A DNA stretch of 64,000 nucleotides. It comes from Agromyces cerinus. Its GTDB lineage: Bacteria; Actinomycetota; Actinomycetes; Actinomycetales; Microbacteriaceae. Numbering within the stretch: position 1 is the stretch's first letter; the number at the start of each line of letters is the position of its first letter. A program made the position numbers and the translations under genes. The notes beneath the pieces are model-generated. The model was given only the letters and a program-made list of their open reading frames with translations. It searched no databases and was not told the DNA's origin. Shown here piece by piece: positions 42,693 through 53,446 of the stretch. The DNA lies in assembly GCF_016907835.1 (NCBI RefSeq), contig NZ_JAFBCT010000001.1, forward strand, positions 1 to 64,000, written 5' to 3'.

Positions 42693-44207
42693 GTGACGAC
42701 CCATCCCGACGACCAGCCCGTGTACGGGTTCGGCGCGTCCGACGGCGAGCTCGCGCCACGGCCGGGGCGTCGCAGCGCCGATTCCGGCGGCACCCTGCGC
42801 CCGCGGCGCCTTCCCGCACCGGAGTGGGGCAGGCACCCATCGCCGCGCGACGTGCAGCGCTACTACCTCTGCAGCGAGGAGCCGAGCGGCGAGTTCGTCG
42901 AGGTCATCATTCCGGTGACCGATGCGGGTCGCATCCGCTACTTCACGACGAGCGACGGCGACAAGTTGACCGAGGTCGACGAGGACTACTTCGTGCGCCG
43001 TCGCGAGGGCAACGCCCGGTCACTCCTCGAGCTCGACGCCCGCGAGATGGCCGAGCTGCAGGCGGAGCTCGACTTCGTGCGCCCCGTGCTCGGGCGCGAT
43101 CCGCTCGCCGAGGCGGCGGCTGAAGCGGCCGAGATCGCGTCGGCGGATGTCGCGGAGCCGGCGGATGCCGCGCAGGTCGCGGGTTCCGCAGCGCCCGTGG
43201 TTCCCGAGGCGACCGTTGCCGAGCCGGTCGTCGAACCGGCCGCCTTCGATGTGCCCGAATTCGACGTGGAGGTCGCGCAGTTCGACGACGACCTCGCGCT
43301 CGCCGAGGGCGAGCCGACCGAGGTCATCGACCTGCCGTACCCGGTGCCGGTGCAGGTGCTCGCCTTCGAGCAGCCCGTCGACCCAGCTCCGTCGATGCCG
43401 ACACTGGAGCCCGAGCCCGAGCCCGAGCCCGAGCCTGAGCCCGAGCCGGCGCCGGCGCCTGCTCCTGCCGCTCCGGTTCTCGCGCCGCCGATCGCGCCGA
43501 CGCCGGTCCCGCCGATGCCACCGATGCCGCCGGTCTTGCCGACGCCGGAGCCCCCCGCGGCCGCGGCCGCCCCCCGAGACCACGATGACGATGACGACCA
43601 GATGATCGAGGAGTACCACCCAGTGATCGGTTCCAACAGGTTCGAGCAGGTCGAGCCCGGGGCATCCGCGATGCCCGCCAATGTCACCCAGATGCCGATC
43701 TCGGTGACCGGGCCCGTCGCCCCGCTCGTGCCGGCGGTCCCGGCGGCCGCGCCGGGACACGACGTCGACGCCGCGGCGCAGGTCGCCCTCGCGAAGGGCA
43801 TCGCGTTCGCCGCGCACCGCGGCCAGCTCGACCAGATCGGCGCCGAGTACATCGACCACCCGGGCCGCGTGGCCGAGCGGTTCGACCCGCTCACCGAGCC
43901 GGTGCTCGTCGCGGCGGCATGGCTGCACGATGTGCTCGAAGACACCGCGGTCACCGCCCAGAACCTGCTCGAGGCGGGCGTGCAGCCCGAGGTCGTCGAG
44001 GTCGTGCAGCTGCTGACCCGCACGCCCGGCATCGCCGACGACGTCTACTACGCACGCATCAGCGCCAACCAGGTGGCCCGCCGCGTGAAGCTTGCCGACC
44101 TCGACGACAACACCGCGCCGTGGCGCGTGCGCCGCCTCGAGTTCGAAGCGCAGGTGCGCCTCGCCGAGAAGTACCGCCACGCGCGCGAGGTGCTGAGCGC
44201 CGGCTGA
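42693..44207 (+). CDS. HD-domain hydrolase (SpoT/Mesh1-like) with long disordered N-terminus
   Basis: 504 residues. The C-terminal ~140 residues are a small-alarmone-hydrolase-type HD domain with all four metal ligands: His375 (FAAHRGQ), His412-Asp413 (AAWLHDVLEDT) and Asp469 (VKLADLDDN), plus the neighbouring Glu-Asp pair. It could hydrolyse (p)ppGpp or a related nucleotide; no synthetase domain is present. Residues ~50-130 are a small ordered region (EPSGEFVEVIIPVTDAGRIRYFTTSDGDKLTEVDEDYF). The centre (~130-330) is acidic, Ala/Pro/Glu-rich, with EPEP and PMPP repeats. GTG 42693 has AGGAG five bases upstream; a TACCAT -10 at 42605 gives a leader of ~76 bases. Confidence 0.8.
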   Translation: MTTHPDDQPVYGFGASDGELAPRPGRRSADSGGTLRPRRLPAPEWGRHPSPRDVQRYYLCSEEPSGEFVEVIIPVTDAGRIRYFTTSDGDKLTEVDEDYFVRRREGNARSLLELDAREMAELQAELDFVRPVLGRDPLAEAAAEAAEIASADVAEPADAAQVAGSAAPVVPEATVAEPVVEPAAFDVPEFDVEVAQFDDDLALAEGEPTEVIDLPYPVPVQVLAFEQPVDPAPSMPTLEPEPEPEPEPEPEPAPAPAPAAPVLAPPIAPTPVPPMPPMPPVLPTPEPPAAAAAPRDHDDDDDQMIEEYHPVIGSNRFEQVEPGASAMPANVTQMPISVTGPVAPLVPAVPAAAPGHDVDAAAQVALAKGIAFAAHRGQLDQIGAEYIDHPGRVAERFDPLTEPVLVAAAWLHDVLEDTAVTAQNLLEAGVQPEVVEVVQLLTRTPGIADDVYYARISANQVARRVKLADLDDNTAPWRVRRLEFEAQVRLAEKYRHAREVLSAG

Positions 44208-44218
44208 CTCGGCTGCCA

Positions 44219-44242
44219 TTGCCCCTCATCGATGAGGGGCAA
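44219..44242. terminator. 24-bp perfect palindrome between convergent genes
   Basis: TTGCCCCTCATC and its exact inverse (44219-44242), flanked by TGCCA/TGGCA. It lies 12 bases after the HD-protein stop and before the convergent PH-protein stop; a bidirectional terminator is the simplest reading, a protein-binding site the alternative. Confidence 0.65.
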
Positions 44243-44344
44243 CTGGCATACCGGTTGGGGGATCATCGAGCGCCGAGGCGTGGACCCTAGGCATGGGTCC
44301 GAGACGGCGGCCCCCGTCTCACGACGCTGCGCAGGTCAACCGGC

Positions 44345-44716
44345 TCAGTGCTGGAGCACCGCCCATGCGAGCAGGCTGTCGATACGCCGAACGTCGGCGC
44401 CCTTGGTCAGTTTCACCTTGATGTGGCCGGCTCGGGTCCAGAGCTCGACTTCGGCGTCACGGTCGAGAAGGCCGCCGGCGTTCTCGGTGGACCACATACT
44501 GATCGAGCTGTACGGCAGCGAGTAGATCTCGATCTTCTTTCCCGTGATGCCCTGTGCGTCGCGCACGATCAGACGCTTGGTGGTGAACGTCGCGGAATCG
44601 CGGAAGGTCTTGAACGAGGCGACGGCCTGTTCGCCTTCCACGAGCAGTGCGCTCACGTCTGCAGGAACAGGGATCTCGGTCTGCAGCGTCCAGGCGAGCA
44701 TCGGTGCGGTTTCCAT
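44345..44716 (-). CDS. Bacterial PH-domain protein
   Basis: 123 residues, the whole length being a pleckstrin-homology-like fold of the bacterial PH_1/YvbH type: LLVEGEQAVASFKTFRDSATFTTKRLIVRDAQGITGKKIEIYSLPYSSISMWSTENAG, ending in the helix GADVRRIDSLLAWAVLQH. The function of stand-alone bacterial PH proteins is not settled. GAGAGGAA lies upstream of the ATG. Single gene. Confidence 0.88.
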   Translation of the reverse strand: METAPMLAWTLQTEIPVPADVSALLVEGEQAVASFKTFRDSATFTTKRLIVRDAQGITGKKIEIYSLPYSSISMWSTENAGGLLDRDAEVELWTRAGHIKVKLTKGADVRRIDSLLAWAVLQH

Positions 44717-44775
44717 GTGTTTCGCGGGGTTCCTCTCGTGGATGGTGCGTCCTGGCTACGCGAGATGAAGCAACC

Positions 44776-45576
44776 TCAGGGCGCGGACGTGCTGAGCGTA
44801 CCGGTCGTCGACTCGTAGGTGGCGACCGCACCGAGCGAGCCGACGAGCGTGAGGCTGAACTCGCGAAGATCGGAGGAGGTCGAGTACATCACCTGTGTGC
44901 CGGGCGGAAGAGGAGCCAGAGAAAGACCATCCGGGGTGATCAGGGCGGATGCGTCTGTGGTGATGGCGAGCGTCGCAGGCCACGGGCCATCCGCAGATGC
45001 CGTCTGCTCGAGCACGAAGACTGCGGTGCCGACGGCCTGGGCAAGGGCGAGCCGCTCCGTCTCGACAGGCCCAGTGGATTCGGCTGCACCGTCGACGGGC
45101 ACCGCACCGGGCGGTGCCGGTTGGGTTGTCGAACCATTCTGCGTATCGCTCAACCAGTGCGACGGAGCCGGAAGTCGCGTTCCGGAGCTCGCCAGCGCGA
45201 TGGCGGCGAACGCGTAGGCGGTGACGGCGAAGGCGAAGATTCCGATGACGATCCCGGCCTTCGAGACAATGCTTCCGCGACCGCGACTCGACCGGTACCT
45301 CGGCTCGGCCATGAACCCGCACCAGATCGCGAAGCTCGCGAAGAACGCGAGTCCGAGCGTCCACATCGCAGCTCCCGCGATGGGAGCAAGGCAGACGAGC
45401 GCGAGCGTGGCGAGTCCGATTGCAAGACTGGTCCAGGCGAGGGCTCGGGCCCACATGATCCCCTCGACATGACCACCGCCACGGATCGGACGTTGTCCTT
45501 GGAGGGCAGGCGCATGAGGGCGCGAATCGACATCGGGCGGGGACCAATCGCGAGGTCCACCGGGCGGTGGGGACAC
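44776..45576 (-). CDS. Membrane protein with Pro-rich N-terminus, paralogue of 33008-33439
   Basis: 266 residues: disordered Pro-rich start (GTG, MSPPPGGPRDWSPPDVDSRP), four hydrophobic helices at ~42-135 (ALAWTSLAIGLATLALVCLAP, WTLGLAFFASFAIWCGFM, IVIGIFAFAVTAYAFAAIALAS), then an extracytoplasmic domain of ~130 residues (TERLALAQAVGTAVFVLEQTASADGPWPATLAITTDASALI; MYSTSSDLREFSLTLVGSLGAVATYEST). The helical half matches the smaller protein at 33008; the outer domain is extra and resembles competence-pilin-like solute domains only loosely. Function unknown. Confidence 0.75.
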   Translation of the reverse strand: MSPPPGGPRDWSPPDVDSRPHAPALQGQRPIRGGGHVEGIMWARALAWTSLAIGLATLALVCLAPIAGAAMWTLGLAFFASFAIWCGFMAEPRYRSSRGRGSIVSKAGIVIGIFAFAVTAYAFAAIALASSGTRLPAPSHWLSDTQNGSTTQPAPPGAVPVDGAAESTGPVETERLALAQAVGTAVFVLEQTASADGPWPATLAITTDASALITPDGLSLAPLPPGTQVMYSTSSDLREFSLTLVGSLGAVATYESTTGTLSTSAP

Positions 45577-45765
45577 AGGGCACCTTCGGGTTCGGGCGGA
45601 GTGGCCTGATCATCGCAGCGCGGGTGTCGATGGCGGAACCCCCAAGGAGGGGGCGTTGACATCTTGGTCGGCGGCGCGCCGCGCCGGGAGCGCGTGCGAA
45701 ATTCGTTGCTGCGCTGAACCCTTCCGTCCCGATACGTTGGAGCCAGAGATCGGCCTCCTGGGGCC

Positions 45766-45795
45766 GCGAACGTGCACGACGCCGTGCACGTTCGC
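45766..45795 (+). promoter_or_regulatory. 13-bp perfect inverted repeat in 5' leader of LVIVD gene
   Basis: 45766-45778 (GCGAACGTGCACG) and 45783-45795 are exact inverses with a 4-base loop. A TACGTT -10 candidate is at 45733-45738, so the hairpin would lie in a ~97-base leader, 46 bases before the ATG. Confidence 0.6.
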
Positions 45796-45841
45796 CCGTC
45801 GGAGGGCATCGATCGCATTGAAGCGACAGAGGGGAACACCG

Positions 45842-47644
45842 ATGAGAACCGCACCCCGCAACATCCGATGGCGCCGACGCGCGCTCGCCCTTGCCGGAGC
45901 ACTGCTGCTCGGCTCATCCCTTGCGACGGCCGGCGCGGCCGCCGCAGAAGACGATCCACGCATCGACCTGCCACCGGGCTACCTCGACGCCCAGACCGCG
46001 ACGAGCAACATCGAGTTGCTCGCGAGCCTGCCGCGAGCCGGAGCGTTCAACGCGAATCCCGGCAACTTCGGCTTCGTGAACTCCGACCTGGCCTTCTCGG
46101 GCGACAACGCCATCGTCGGAAACTTCAACGGCTTCCAGGTCTACGACGTGTCGGATGCCGCGGCACCCGAGCTGCGCGGCTCCTTCGTGTGTCCCGGCGG
46201 CCAGGGCGACGTGTCGGTGTACGGCGACCTGCTCTTCATGTCGGTCGAGGAGACCCGCGGTCGCATCGACTGCGGCACGCAGGGTGCCCCCGGCGCGGTG
46301 AACCCCGAGCGCTTCCGCGGTGTGCGCATCTTCGACATCAGCGACATCGACAACCCCGTGCAGCTGCCCGGCGTGCAGACCTGCCGTGGTTCGCACACGC
46401 ACACGCTCGTCGCAGACCCCGATGACACCGAGAACGTGTACATCTACAACTCGGGCACGTCGGGCGTGCGCTCGCCGCTCGAGCTGCCGGGCTGCGAGAA
46501 CGCTCCGGCGAGCCAGACCCCGGTCACGACGGGCAACCCGACGCAGTGGCGCATCGACGTCATCAAGGTGCCGCTCGCCGACCCGGCCTCGGCCGCGGTC
46601 GTGAGCCAGCCCCGCATCTTCAGCGACCCGGTGACGGGTGCGTTCAACGGCCTGCAGAACGGCCCGACGCAGCCGCTGCACCCGTCGGGCACGCCGTACT
46701 CGCCGAACCCGAACACGAACACGTGCCACGACATCACGGCGTATCCCGAGATCGGGCTCGCCGCAGGCGCATGCCAGGGCAACGGAATCCTGCTCGACAT
46801 CTCCGACCCGGTGAACCCGATTCGGCTCGATGCGGTCGCCGACTCGAACTACTCGTACTGGCACTCGGCGACGTTCAACAACGACGGCACCAAGGTCATC
46901 TTCACCGACGAGTGGGGTGGCGGCACTGCTGCACGCTGCCGCGTGACCGACCAGCCCGAGTGGGGCGCCAACGCGCTCTTCGAGATCGTCGACGGCAAGC
47001 TCGAATTCCAGAGCTACTACAAGCTGCCGGTGCCGCAGACCGCGCAGGAGAACTGCGTGGCCCACAACGGCTCGATCATCCCGGTGCCCGGCCGCGACAT
47101 CATGGTGCAGGCCTGGTACCAGGGCGGTCTGTCGATCATCGACTTCACCGACACGGCCAACCCGACCGAGATCGCCTATCTCGACCGCGGCCCGGTGAAC
47201 TTCCCGAACGCGGGTGCGCTGAACCTCGCCGGCTACTGGTCGACCTACTGGTACAACGGCAACGTGCTCGGCAGCGAGATCGCGCGCGGCTTCGAGAGCC
47301 TCGCGCTCACCGAGAGCAGCCAGCTGTCGGCGAACGAGATCGAGGCGGCGGGTGAGATCGAGCTCGCCGAGTTCAACGCCCAGATGCAGACGAGCCTCGT
47401 ACACGCGCCGAGCTTCGCAGTCGTGCGTTCGTACGTCGACCAGGCTGAGCGCGACGGCAGCCTGAGCGGCAACGCGCTGAAGCAGGTGAACAAGTCGATC
47501 AATCAGGCCGAGAAACTCGCGGCCGGGCCTGCCGGCGCCGACGCCATCGCGGACCAGCTCGACAATGCGATTGAGAAGTCGGGCGCTCCGGCCGATTCGA
47601 ACCTCGTTCAGGCGCTGAACGCGCTGGCGGCGACCTTCGAGTGA
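45842..47644 (+). CDS. Secreted LVIVD-repeat (beta-propeller-like) protein
   Basis: 600 residues. Signal peptide to ~35 (RRALALAGALLLGSSLATAGAAAA). Repeated strands of the LVIVD type follow: NAIVGNFNGFQVYDVSDAAAPEL, VRIFDISDIDNPVQL, GNGILLDISDPVNPIRL, GGLSIIDFTDTANPTEI. Six Cys sit in pairs and may form disulfides. The last ~110 residues are helical (QVNKSINQAEKLAAGPAGADAIADQLDNAIEK), as in FIMAH-type tails. There is no enzyme motif; an extracellular binding or scaffold role is likely. The ATG follows GAGGGGA. The gene ends at two strong hairpins. Confidence 0.87.
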   Translation: MRTAPRNIRWRRRALALAGALLLGSSLATAGAAAAEDDPRIDLPPGYLDAQTATSNIELLASLPRAGAFNANPGNFGFVNSDLAFSGDNAIVGNFNGFQVYDVSDAAAPELRGSFVCPGGQGDVSVYGDLLFMSVEETRGRIDCGTQGAPGAVNPERFRGVRIFDISDIDNPVQLPGVQTCRGSHTHTLVADPDDTENVYIYNSGTSGVRSPLELPGCENAPASQTPVTTGNPTQWRIDVIKVPLADPASAAVVSQPRIFSDPVTGAFNGLQNGPTQPLHPSGTPYSPNPNTNTCHDITAYPEIGLAAGACQGNGILLDISDPVNPIRLDAVADSNYSYWHSATFNNDGTKVIFTDEWGGGTAARCRVTDQPEWGANALFEIVDGKLEFQSYYKLPVPQTAQENCVAHNGSIIPVPGRDIMVQAWYQGGLSIIDFTDTANPTEIAYLDRGPVNFPNAGALNLAGYWSTYWYNGNVLGSEIARGFESLALTESSQLSANEIEAAGEIELAEFNAQMQTSLVHAPSFAVVRSYVDQAERDGSLSGNALKQVNKSINQAEKLAAGPAGADAIADQLDNAIEKSGAPADSNLVQALNALAATFE

Positions 47645-47646
47645 CG

Positions 47647-47717
47647 CATGCCGGGAGGCCGCCCGCCGGCCTCCCGGCATGACGAGCGCCCAGCGGCCCG
47701 AGGCCGCTGGGCGCTTT
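47647..47717. terminator. Double hairpin terminator
   Basis: Two perfect stems in a row: 14 bp (47647-47660 with 47668-47681, loop 7) and 14 bp (47685-47698 with 47702-47715, loop 3, then TTTC). They lie between convergent genes and could stop both. Confidence 0.9.
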
Positions 47718-47765
47718 CGCGTCTGGTCGGGGTAGCGCCGGTGCGTTGCGCCCGCGCGCCGGGGA

Positions 47766-48434
47766 TCAGGACGAGCGAGCGGCGAGCAGCTGCTGCATCC
47801 GTGCGATCTCGACCGCCTGGTCGGTCTCGACGTGGCGCGCGAACTGGTCGGTCTCCGACTCGTGCCCGCCGCCGGCGGCGTAGAGCTCGCTCACCATCTG
47901 CACGGCGCCCTCATGGTGCTGGATCATGTACTCGAGGAACAGCCGTTCGAACTCCTCGCCGTCGGCCGCCTCGAGCTCGGCGAGCTGCTCCTCGGTGAGC
48001 ATGCCGGGCATCGAGTGCCCGTCGCCGTCATGGTCGTGCCCGCCGGCGCGCGCGTCGTTCAGCGGCACCACCCGGTCTTGCAGCCACTTCGTGATGAGGG
48101 CGAGCTCGTCGGTCTGGCTGACCTTCATGCGCTCGGCGAGCAGGCGGATGTCGCGGTCATCCGTGCGGTCGTCGACGAACCCGGTCATCGTGATGGCCTG
48201 GTCGTGGTGCTGCATCATGTCGAGCATGAACTGCTCGTCGGCCTCGGTGTGCTTCGGCGACTCGAGGTTCAGCGACTCCTCGGGGGAGAGGGTGTGATTC
48301 TCCTCACCTGGGGCGCCGAGCTGCACGACAGGGCTCGTCGGCGCCACCTCTGGCGCACCGGCCGTGCAGGCGGCCAGCCCGAACACGAGGGCGAGAGAAA
48401 CGCAGACCGGGCCGGAGCGCTGCACAACCGTCAT
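47766..48434 (-). CDS. DUF305 lipoprotein
   Basis: 222 residues. Lipoprotein signal with lipobox LAAC near residue 23. Two DUF305 repeats each carry the His pair: FMLDMMQHHDQAITM and FLEYMIQHHEGAVQM; a Gly/His-rich loop (GGHDHDGDGHSMPGM) lies between. DUF305 proteins are ferritin-like four-helix bundles often linked to copper or metal stress. ATG 48434 has AGGT six bases upstream; ATG 48440 lies on the ribosome site. Divergent from the IclR regulator. Confidence 0.88.
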   Translation of the reverse strand: MTVVQRSGPVCVSLALVFGLAACTAGAPEVAPTSPVVQLGAPGEENHTLSPEESLNLESPKHTEADEQFMLDMMQHHDQAITMTGFVDDRTDDRDIRLLAERMKVSQTDELALITKWLQDRVVPLNDARAGGHDHDGDGHSMPGMLTEEQLAELEAADGEEFERLFLEYMIQHHEGAVQMVSELYAAGGGHESETDQFARHVETDQAVEIARMQQLLAARSS

Positions 48435-48521
48435 CCACATACCTCGTCTTCATCGAAGGGTCATCGTCCATCTAACTCGATGCCGTTGCTCGGGGCTACC
48501 ATTGGCGCAGGGGGAGCACCG

Positions 48522-49307
48522 ATGTCGTCACCCGACGCCAGAGACACGGACCCGACGCTGATCGGCTCGGTGCAGCGCGCTCTTCGGCTGGTCGACATCG
48601 TCGCGAACGAGCCGCGGCCCATGCCCGTGAAGGCGCTCGTCGCGGCGAGCGGCCTCACGCCCGGCACGACCTACAACCTCGTGCGCACGCTCGTGCACGA
48701 GGGCTACCTCGCCCGCGAACCCGACGGGCTGCTGCTCGGCACCCGCTTCCCCGCTTTCGTCAGAGCGGATGCCGCGCACGGCGTGTTCCTCTCGCGCGTG
48801 CGCACCGCGCTCCGCGGAGTGACCGAAGAGCTCGGCGCGACCGCCTACCTCTCGCGATTCGAAGACGGCGAGGTGCATCTCGTCGACATCGTCGACGCCG
48901 TGCACAACCCCCGGGTCGAGCTCTGGGTCGGGCTGCACAGCAGCGCGCACGCGACGGCGCTCGGCAAGCAGATCCTCGCCGTGCTGCCCGAAGAGGAGCG
49001 GCTCGATTACGTGTCGCGGCATCCGCTCGCCGAGCTCACGCAGCACACCATCAGCGACCGGCGCGTGCTGCTCGACCAACTCGAACGCTCGCGCGAGCAG
49101 GCCGTCGACCGCGAGGAGTACGCGATCGGCTACACGTGCATCGCCGTGCCGGTGAGCGCCGCGGGCGTCACCGCCTCACTCGCGGTGTCACTGCCGACCG
49201 AGGTCGCCGCGCACGCCGATCCGGCTCTCGTGCACCGACTGCAGGCCGCGGCGACCGACCTCTCGCTGCGGCTCGGCGCCGATCGGCTCGGCAGCTCGGG
49301 CGCCTGA
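48522..49307 (+). CDS. IclR family transcriptional regulator
   Basis: 261 residues. Winged helix at ~15-75 (QRALRLVDIVANEPRPMPVKALVAASGLTPGTTYNLVRTLVHEGYLAR) and the IclR ligand domain (ELWVGLHSSAHATALGKQILAVLPEEERLDYV; REEYAIGYTCIAVPV). GGGGGAG lies before the ATG and TACCAT (48497-48502) is the likely -10. No catabolic operon adjoins it, so its targets are elsewhere or it controls the divergent DUF305 gene. Confidence 0.92.
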   Translation: MSSPDARDTDPTLIGSVQRALRLVDIVANEPRPMPVKALVAASGLTPGTTYNLVRTLVHEGYLAREPDGLLLGTRFPAFVRADAAHGVFLSRVRTALRGVTEELGATAYLSRFEDGEVHLVDIVDAVHNPRVELWVGLHSSAHATALGKQILAVLPEEERLDYVSRHPLAELTQHTISDRRVLLDQLERSREQAVDREEYAIGYTCIAVPVSAAGVTASLAVSLPTEVAAHADPALVHRLQAAATDLSLRLGADRLGSSGA

Positions 49308-49510
49308 ACGACGGCGACGGATGGCGCGGCTCGCGCCAGCGGCATCCGCTGTTCATCATCTGAAATCTTCGCGTTGCCGTGACGCGCGGATGCCCTTACC
49401 GTGGCGATTGCGCGACATAGGGCGCGCGATTCCATCGCCACCTGATCGCTCCTGTGCGGTCGACCTTCGGGGGACGGTTCGGATTCGTACACCGAGGTGG
49501 GATGGTGATC

Positions 49511-49545
49511 GCGCGGGGAGAGGGATCGGGTCTTTCTCCCCGCGC
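49511..49545 (-). terminator. Terminator of polyQ hydrolase operon
   Basis: GCGCGGGGAGA (49511-49521) pairs perfectly with 49535-49545 across a 13-base loop, 33 bases past the stop at 49579. The rest of the 49308-49578 gap shows nothing else. Confidence 0.7.
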
Positions 49546-49578
49546 GTCACATTGTTCGCGCGCTGACGGTGCCGCGCG

Positions 49579-51321
<1,743 letters not shown>

Positions 51322-51352
51322 GGCCAACCCTCTTCCACTCGGCGCCGTCGGC

Positions 51353-53446
51353 TCAGGGATCGCGCGACAGCGTGCAGCTCACGGTGTACGTGCCGTCGGA
51401 GATGGTGTCGAAGACGGTGACCGCCACCGTGCGCTTGCGTTCGGGCGGCTCGTTGGGGCTGAGTCCCGCGATCGTCCACGAGGTCACGCCGTGCGCGGCC
51501 CCGAGGTCGTCGGGGTCCTCGATGACGAAGTCGATGGTCTCGGTGAAGCCGACGGACTTGCTGGTGCCTCCGCGCTGCGTCACCTCGAACCAGATCTTCT
51601 CCATCATGCCGGGCCAGTCCTCGCCGGTGTCGGCGTCGTCCCAGTCGGTCGTGAGCAACTTCTCGCCGTCCATCCACATCTCGAACACGGGCTCGTCTTC
51701 GCCCGGCCAGTCCGGCCCCGATTCGTCGGTGACGTGCACGGTGAAGCCCTTGTCGAGCCGCAGGTAGCTCACCGGCGTCGACCAGCGGATGACTTGCCCG
51801 GTATCGGCGTCGCTGTCGCGTCGAACGGTGATGAACAGCTCATCCTCGGCGCTCGCGGTGAAGTCGTGCGTGAGCGTGCCCGCGCCCGAGTCGTCGCCGA
51901 GGGGGCTGCTCGCGGCATCCAGTGCCTCGATGGTTCCCGACCCTCTCGGCTGCTCGACGGTCACGGACTCCTGTCGTGACTTGCCCATGAGCGTCTCGAT
52001 CGTCTTCAGCCGGAACCAGGCGATGTCGTCGTCGCCGAGCCGCTGGTTCTCGGGGAACGGCACGGGCACGTCGAGGTGGGGCGGCAGTGCGATCGCCGTG
52101 GCCTTGGTGTCGCCGAGGTGCTCGAGCACGATCAGCACGCCGCCGCCCGGGTTGCCGCTCTTCGTGCGCATCGAGACGAGCAGCGGCGAGCGGTTCACGT
52201 AGGTCGAGCCCTCGTCGCCGACCTGCCCCCCGAACTCGCGATAGATGTTCTCGACGGCCGGCGGCACGTCGGTGACCGACAGCGAGTCCAGCCGGGTCAG
52301 GGGCCGCGAGATGTCGTCGGCGGCGTAGACCTCGACGACGAGCGACGGGCTGTGGTGGAACGTGTACGTGCCGGCTCGACGCAACCACACCCACGATCGG
52401 CCGCCTTCGACGGCGATGTCGGGCTGCACGAACGTCGCCAGCGAGGTCTGCGGCTGCCCGACGCCAGAGCCGCCCGCGCTCGGGCCGAGCGCGTCGATGT
52501 CGACCGCCGACGTGGGCTGGCAGTGATCGTCGCGCACCTGGATCAGCGCTTCGAGCGCGTAGTGGTCGGAGGTGTCGCGGTGCCCGATGCGCATGTGGTG
52601 GGCGACGAGGTCGATGCCGTCGATCGTCTTGAACCGGCAGATGTAGTCGAGCCGCTGCTCGGCCTGCGTCTCTCGGTTGCGGTTGGTGAGGCCGGGGTCG
52701 AGATCCTCCGACATGCCAGGCGGGCGCATCTCGATCCAGCTGTCGGCGAAGAGGTCGCCGAACGGATCGCCCGCAGTGTCGAAGATGTCGAACCACTCGT
52801 TGCTCGTCGCATCGAGGTCGCCGCGGATGTTGAGGTCGCCCGCCACGATCACGTTCTGCCAGTTGTTGGGCGACGAGCCGAGCACCTCGGCGACCAGGTC
52901 GCGGATCTCGGCGAGCTGGTTCTTGCGCACATCGCGGTACTGCTCTTCGGTGTCGTAGGAGGCCTGCAGGTGGGTGAACACCAGCGTCGTGATCTCAGCG
53001 GGCCGGCCGACCTGCACGAGCACGGCGGCCTTCGACGCCCAGGTGTCGGCGCCCGCGTCATCCGCGTAGAAGCGCTCACGGCGGTCGCCGCCGCCCGGCA
53101 GCGTGAGGAACGGGAGCTGCGAGAACACCATCAGCCCCGCGTCCTCCTCGAGGTCGCCCTCGTGCACCGACTCGATCACGTGCGGCCATTTCGCCTTCAG
53201 CTCCGAGATCAGCACGTCGCGGGCGTCTTCGCTGAACACCTCGTTGAGGGCGAGCACGTCGGGCCGTTCCTTCGGCTTGATCTTGAGCAGGTCGGCGGCG
53301 ACCGCCTTCGCGCGCGCGATCGAGTCGGTGGCGCCACCGGGCAGCAGGCCGGCGATGCCGGCGGGCACGCTCACGGTGCCCTCGCTGACACCGGCGATCA
53401 CCGGTAGCAACTGCACGTTGAACGTCATGAGACGGAGCGGTCGCAT
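51353..53446 (-). CDS. Endonuclease/exonuclease/phosphatase (EEP) family protein with beta-rich C-terminus
   Basis: 697 residues. Residues ~1-285 are an EEP domain: LMTFNVQLLP, DVLALNEVFSEDARDVLISELK (catalytic Glu), NVIVAGDLNIRGDLDATS (GDLN) and the final TSDHYALEALI (SDH). The Asn/Glu/Asp/His set is complete and the order matches neutral sphingomyelinase-like members. The remaining ~400 residues are beta-rich and look like repeated C2/jelly-roll-like modules (DSLSVTDVPPAVENIYREFGG; FTVHVTDESGPDWPGEDEP). No signal peptide is seen. ATG 53446 is preferred; an in-frame ATG at 53542 would add 32 Arg-rich residues. First main gene of a two-gene unit with the polyQ hydrolase. Confidence 0.85.
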   Translation of the reverse strand: MRPLRLMTFNVQLLPVIAGVSEGTVSVPAGIAGLLPGGATDSIARAKAVAADLLKIKPKERPDVLALNEVFSEDARDVLISELKAKWPHVIESVHEGDLEEDAGLMVFSQLPFLTLPGGGDRRERFYADDAGADTWASKAAVLVQVGRPAEITTLVFTHLQASYDTEEQYRDVRKNQLAEIRDLVAEVLGSSPNNWQNVIVAGDLNIRGDLDATSNEWFDIFDTAGDPFGDLFADSWIEMRPPGMSEDLDPGLTNRNRETQAEQRLDYICRFKTIDGIDLVAHHMRIGHRDTSDHYALEALIQVRDDHCQPTSAVDIDALGPSAGGSGVGQPQTSLATFVQPDIAVEGGRSWVWLRRAGTYTFHHSPSLVVEVYAADDISRPLTRLDSLSVTDVPPAVENIYREFGGQVGDEGSTYVNRSPLLVSMRTKSGNPGGGVLIVLEHLGDTKATAIALPPHLDVPVPFPENQRLGDDDIAWFRLKTIETLMGKSRQESVTVEQPRGSGTIEALDAASSPLGDDSGAGTLTHDFTASAEDELFITVRRDSDADTGQVIRWSTPVSYLRLDKGFTVHVTDESGPDWPGEDEPVFEMWMDGEKLLTTDWDDADTGEDWPGMMEKIWFEVTQRGGTSKSVGFTETIDFVIEDPDDLGAAHGVTSWTIAGLSPNEPPERKRTVAVTVFDTISDGTYTVSCTLSRDP

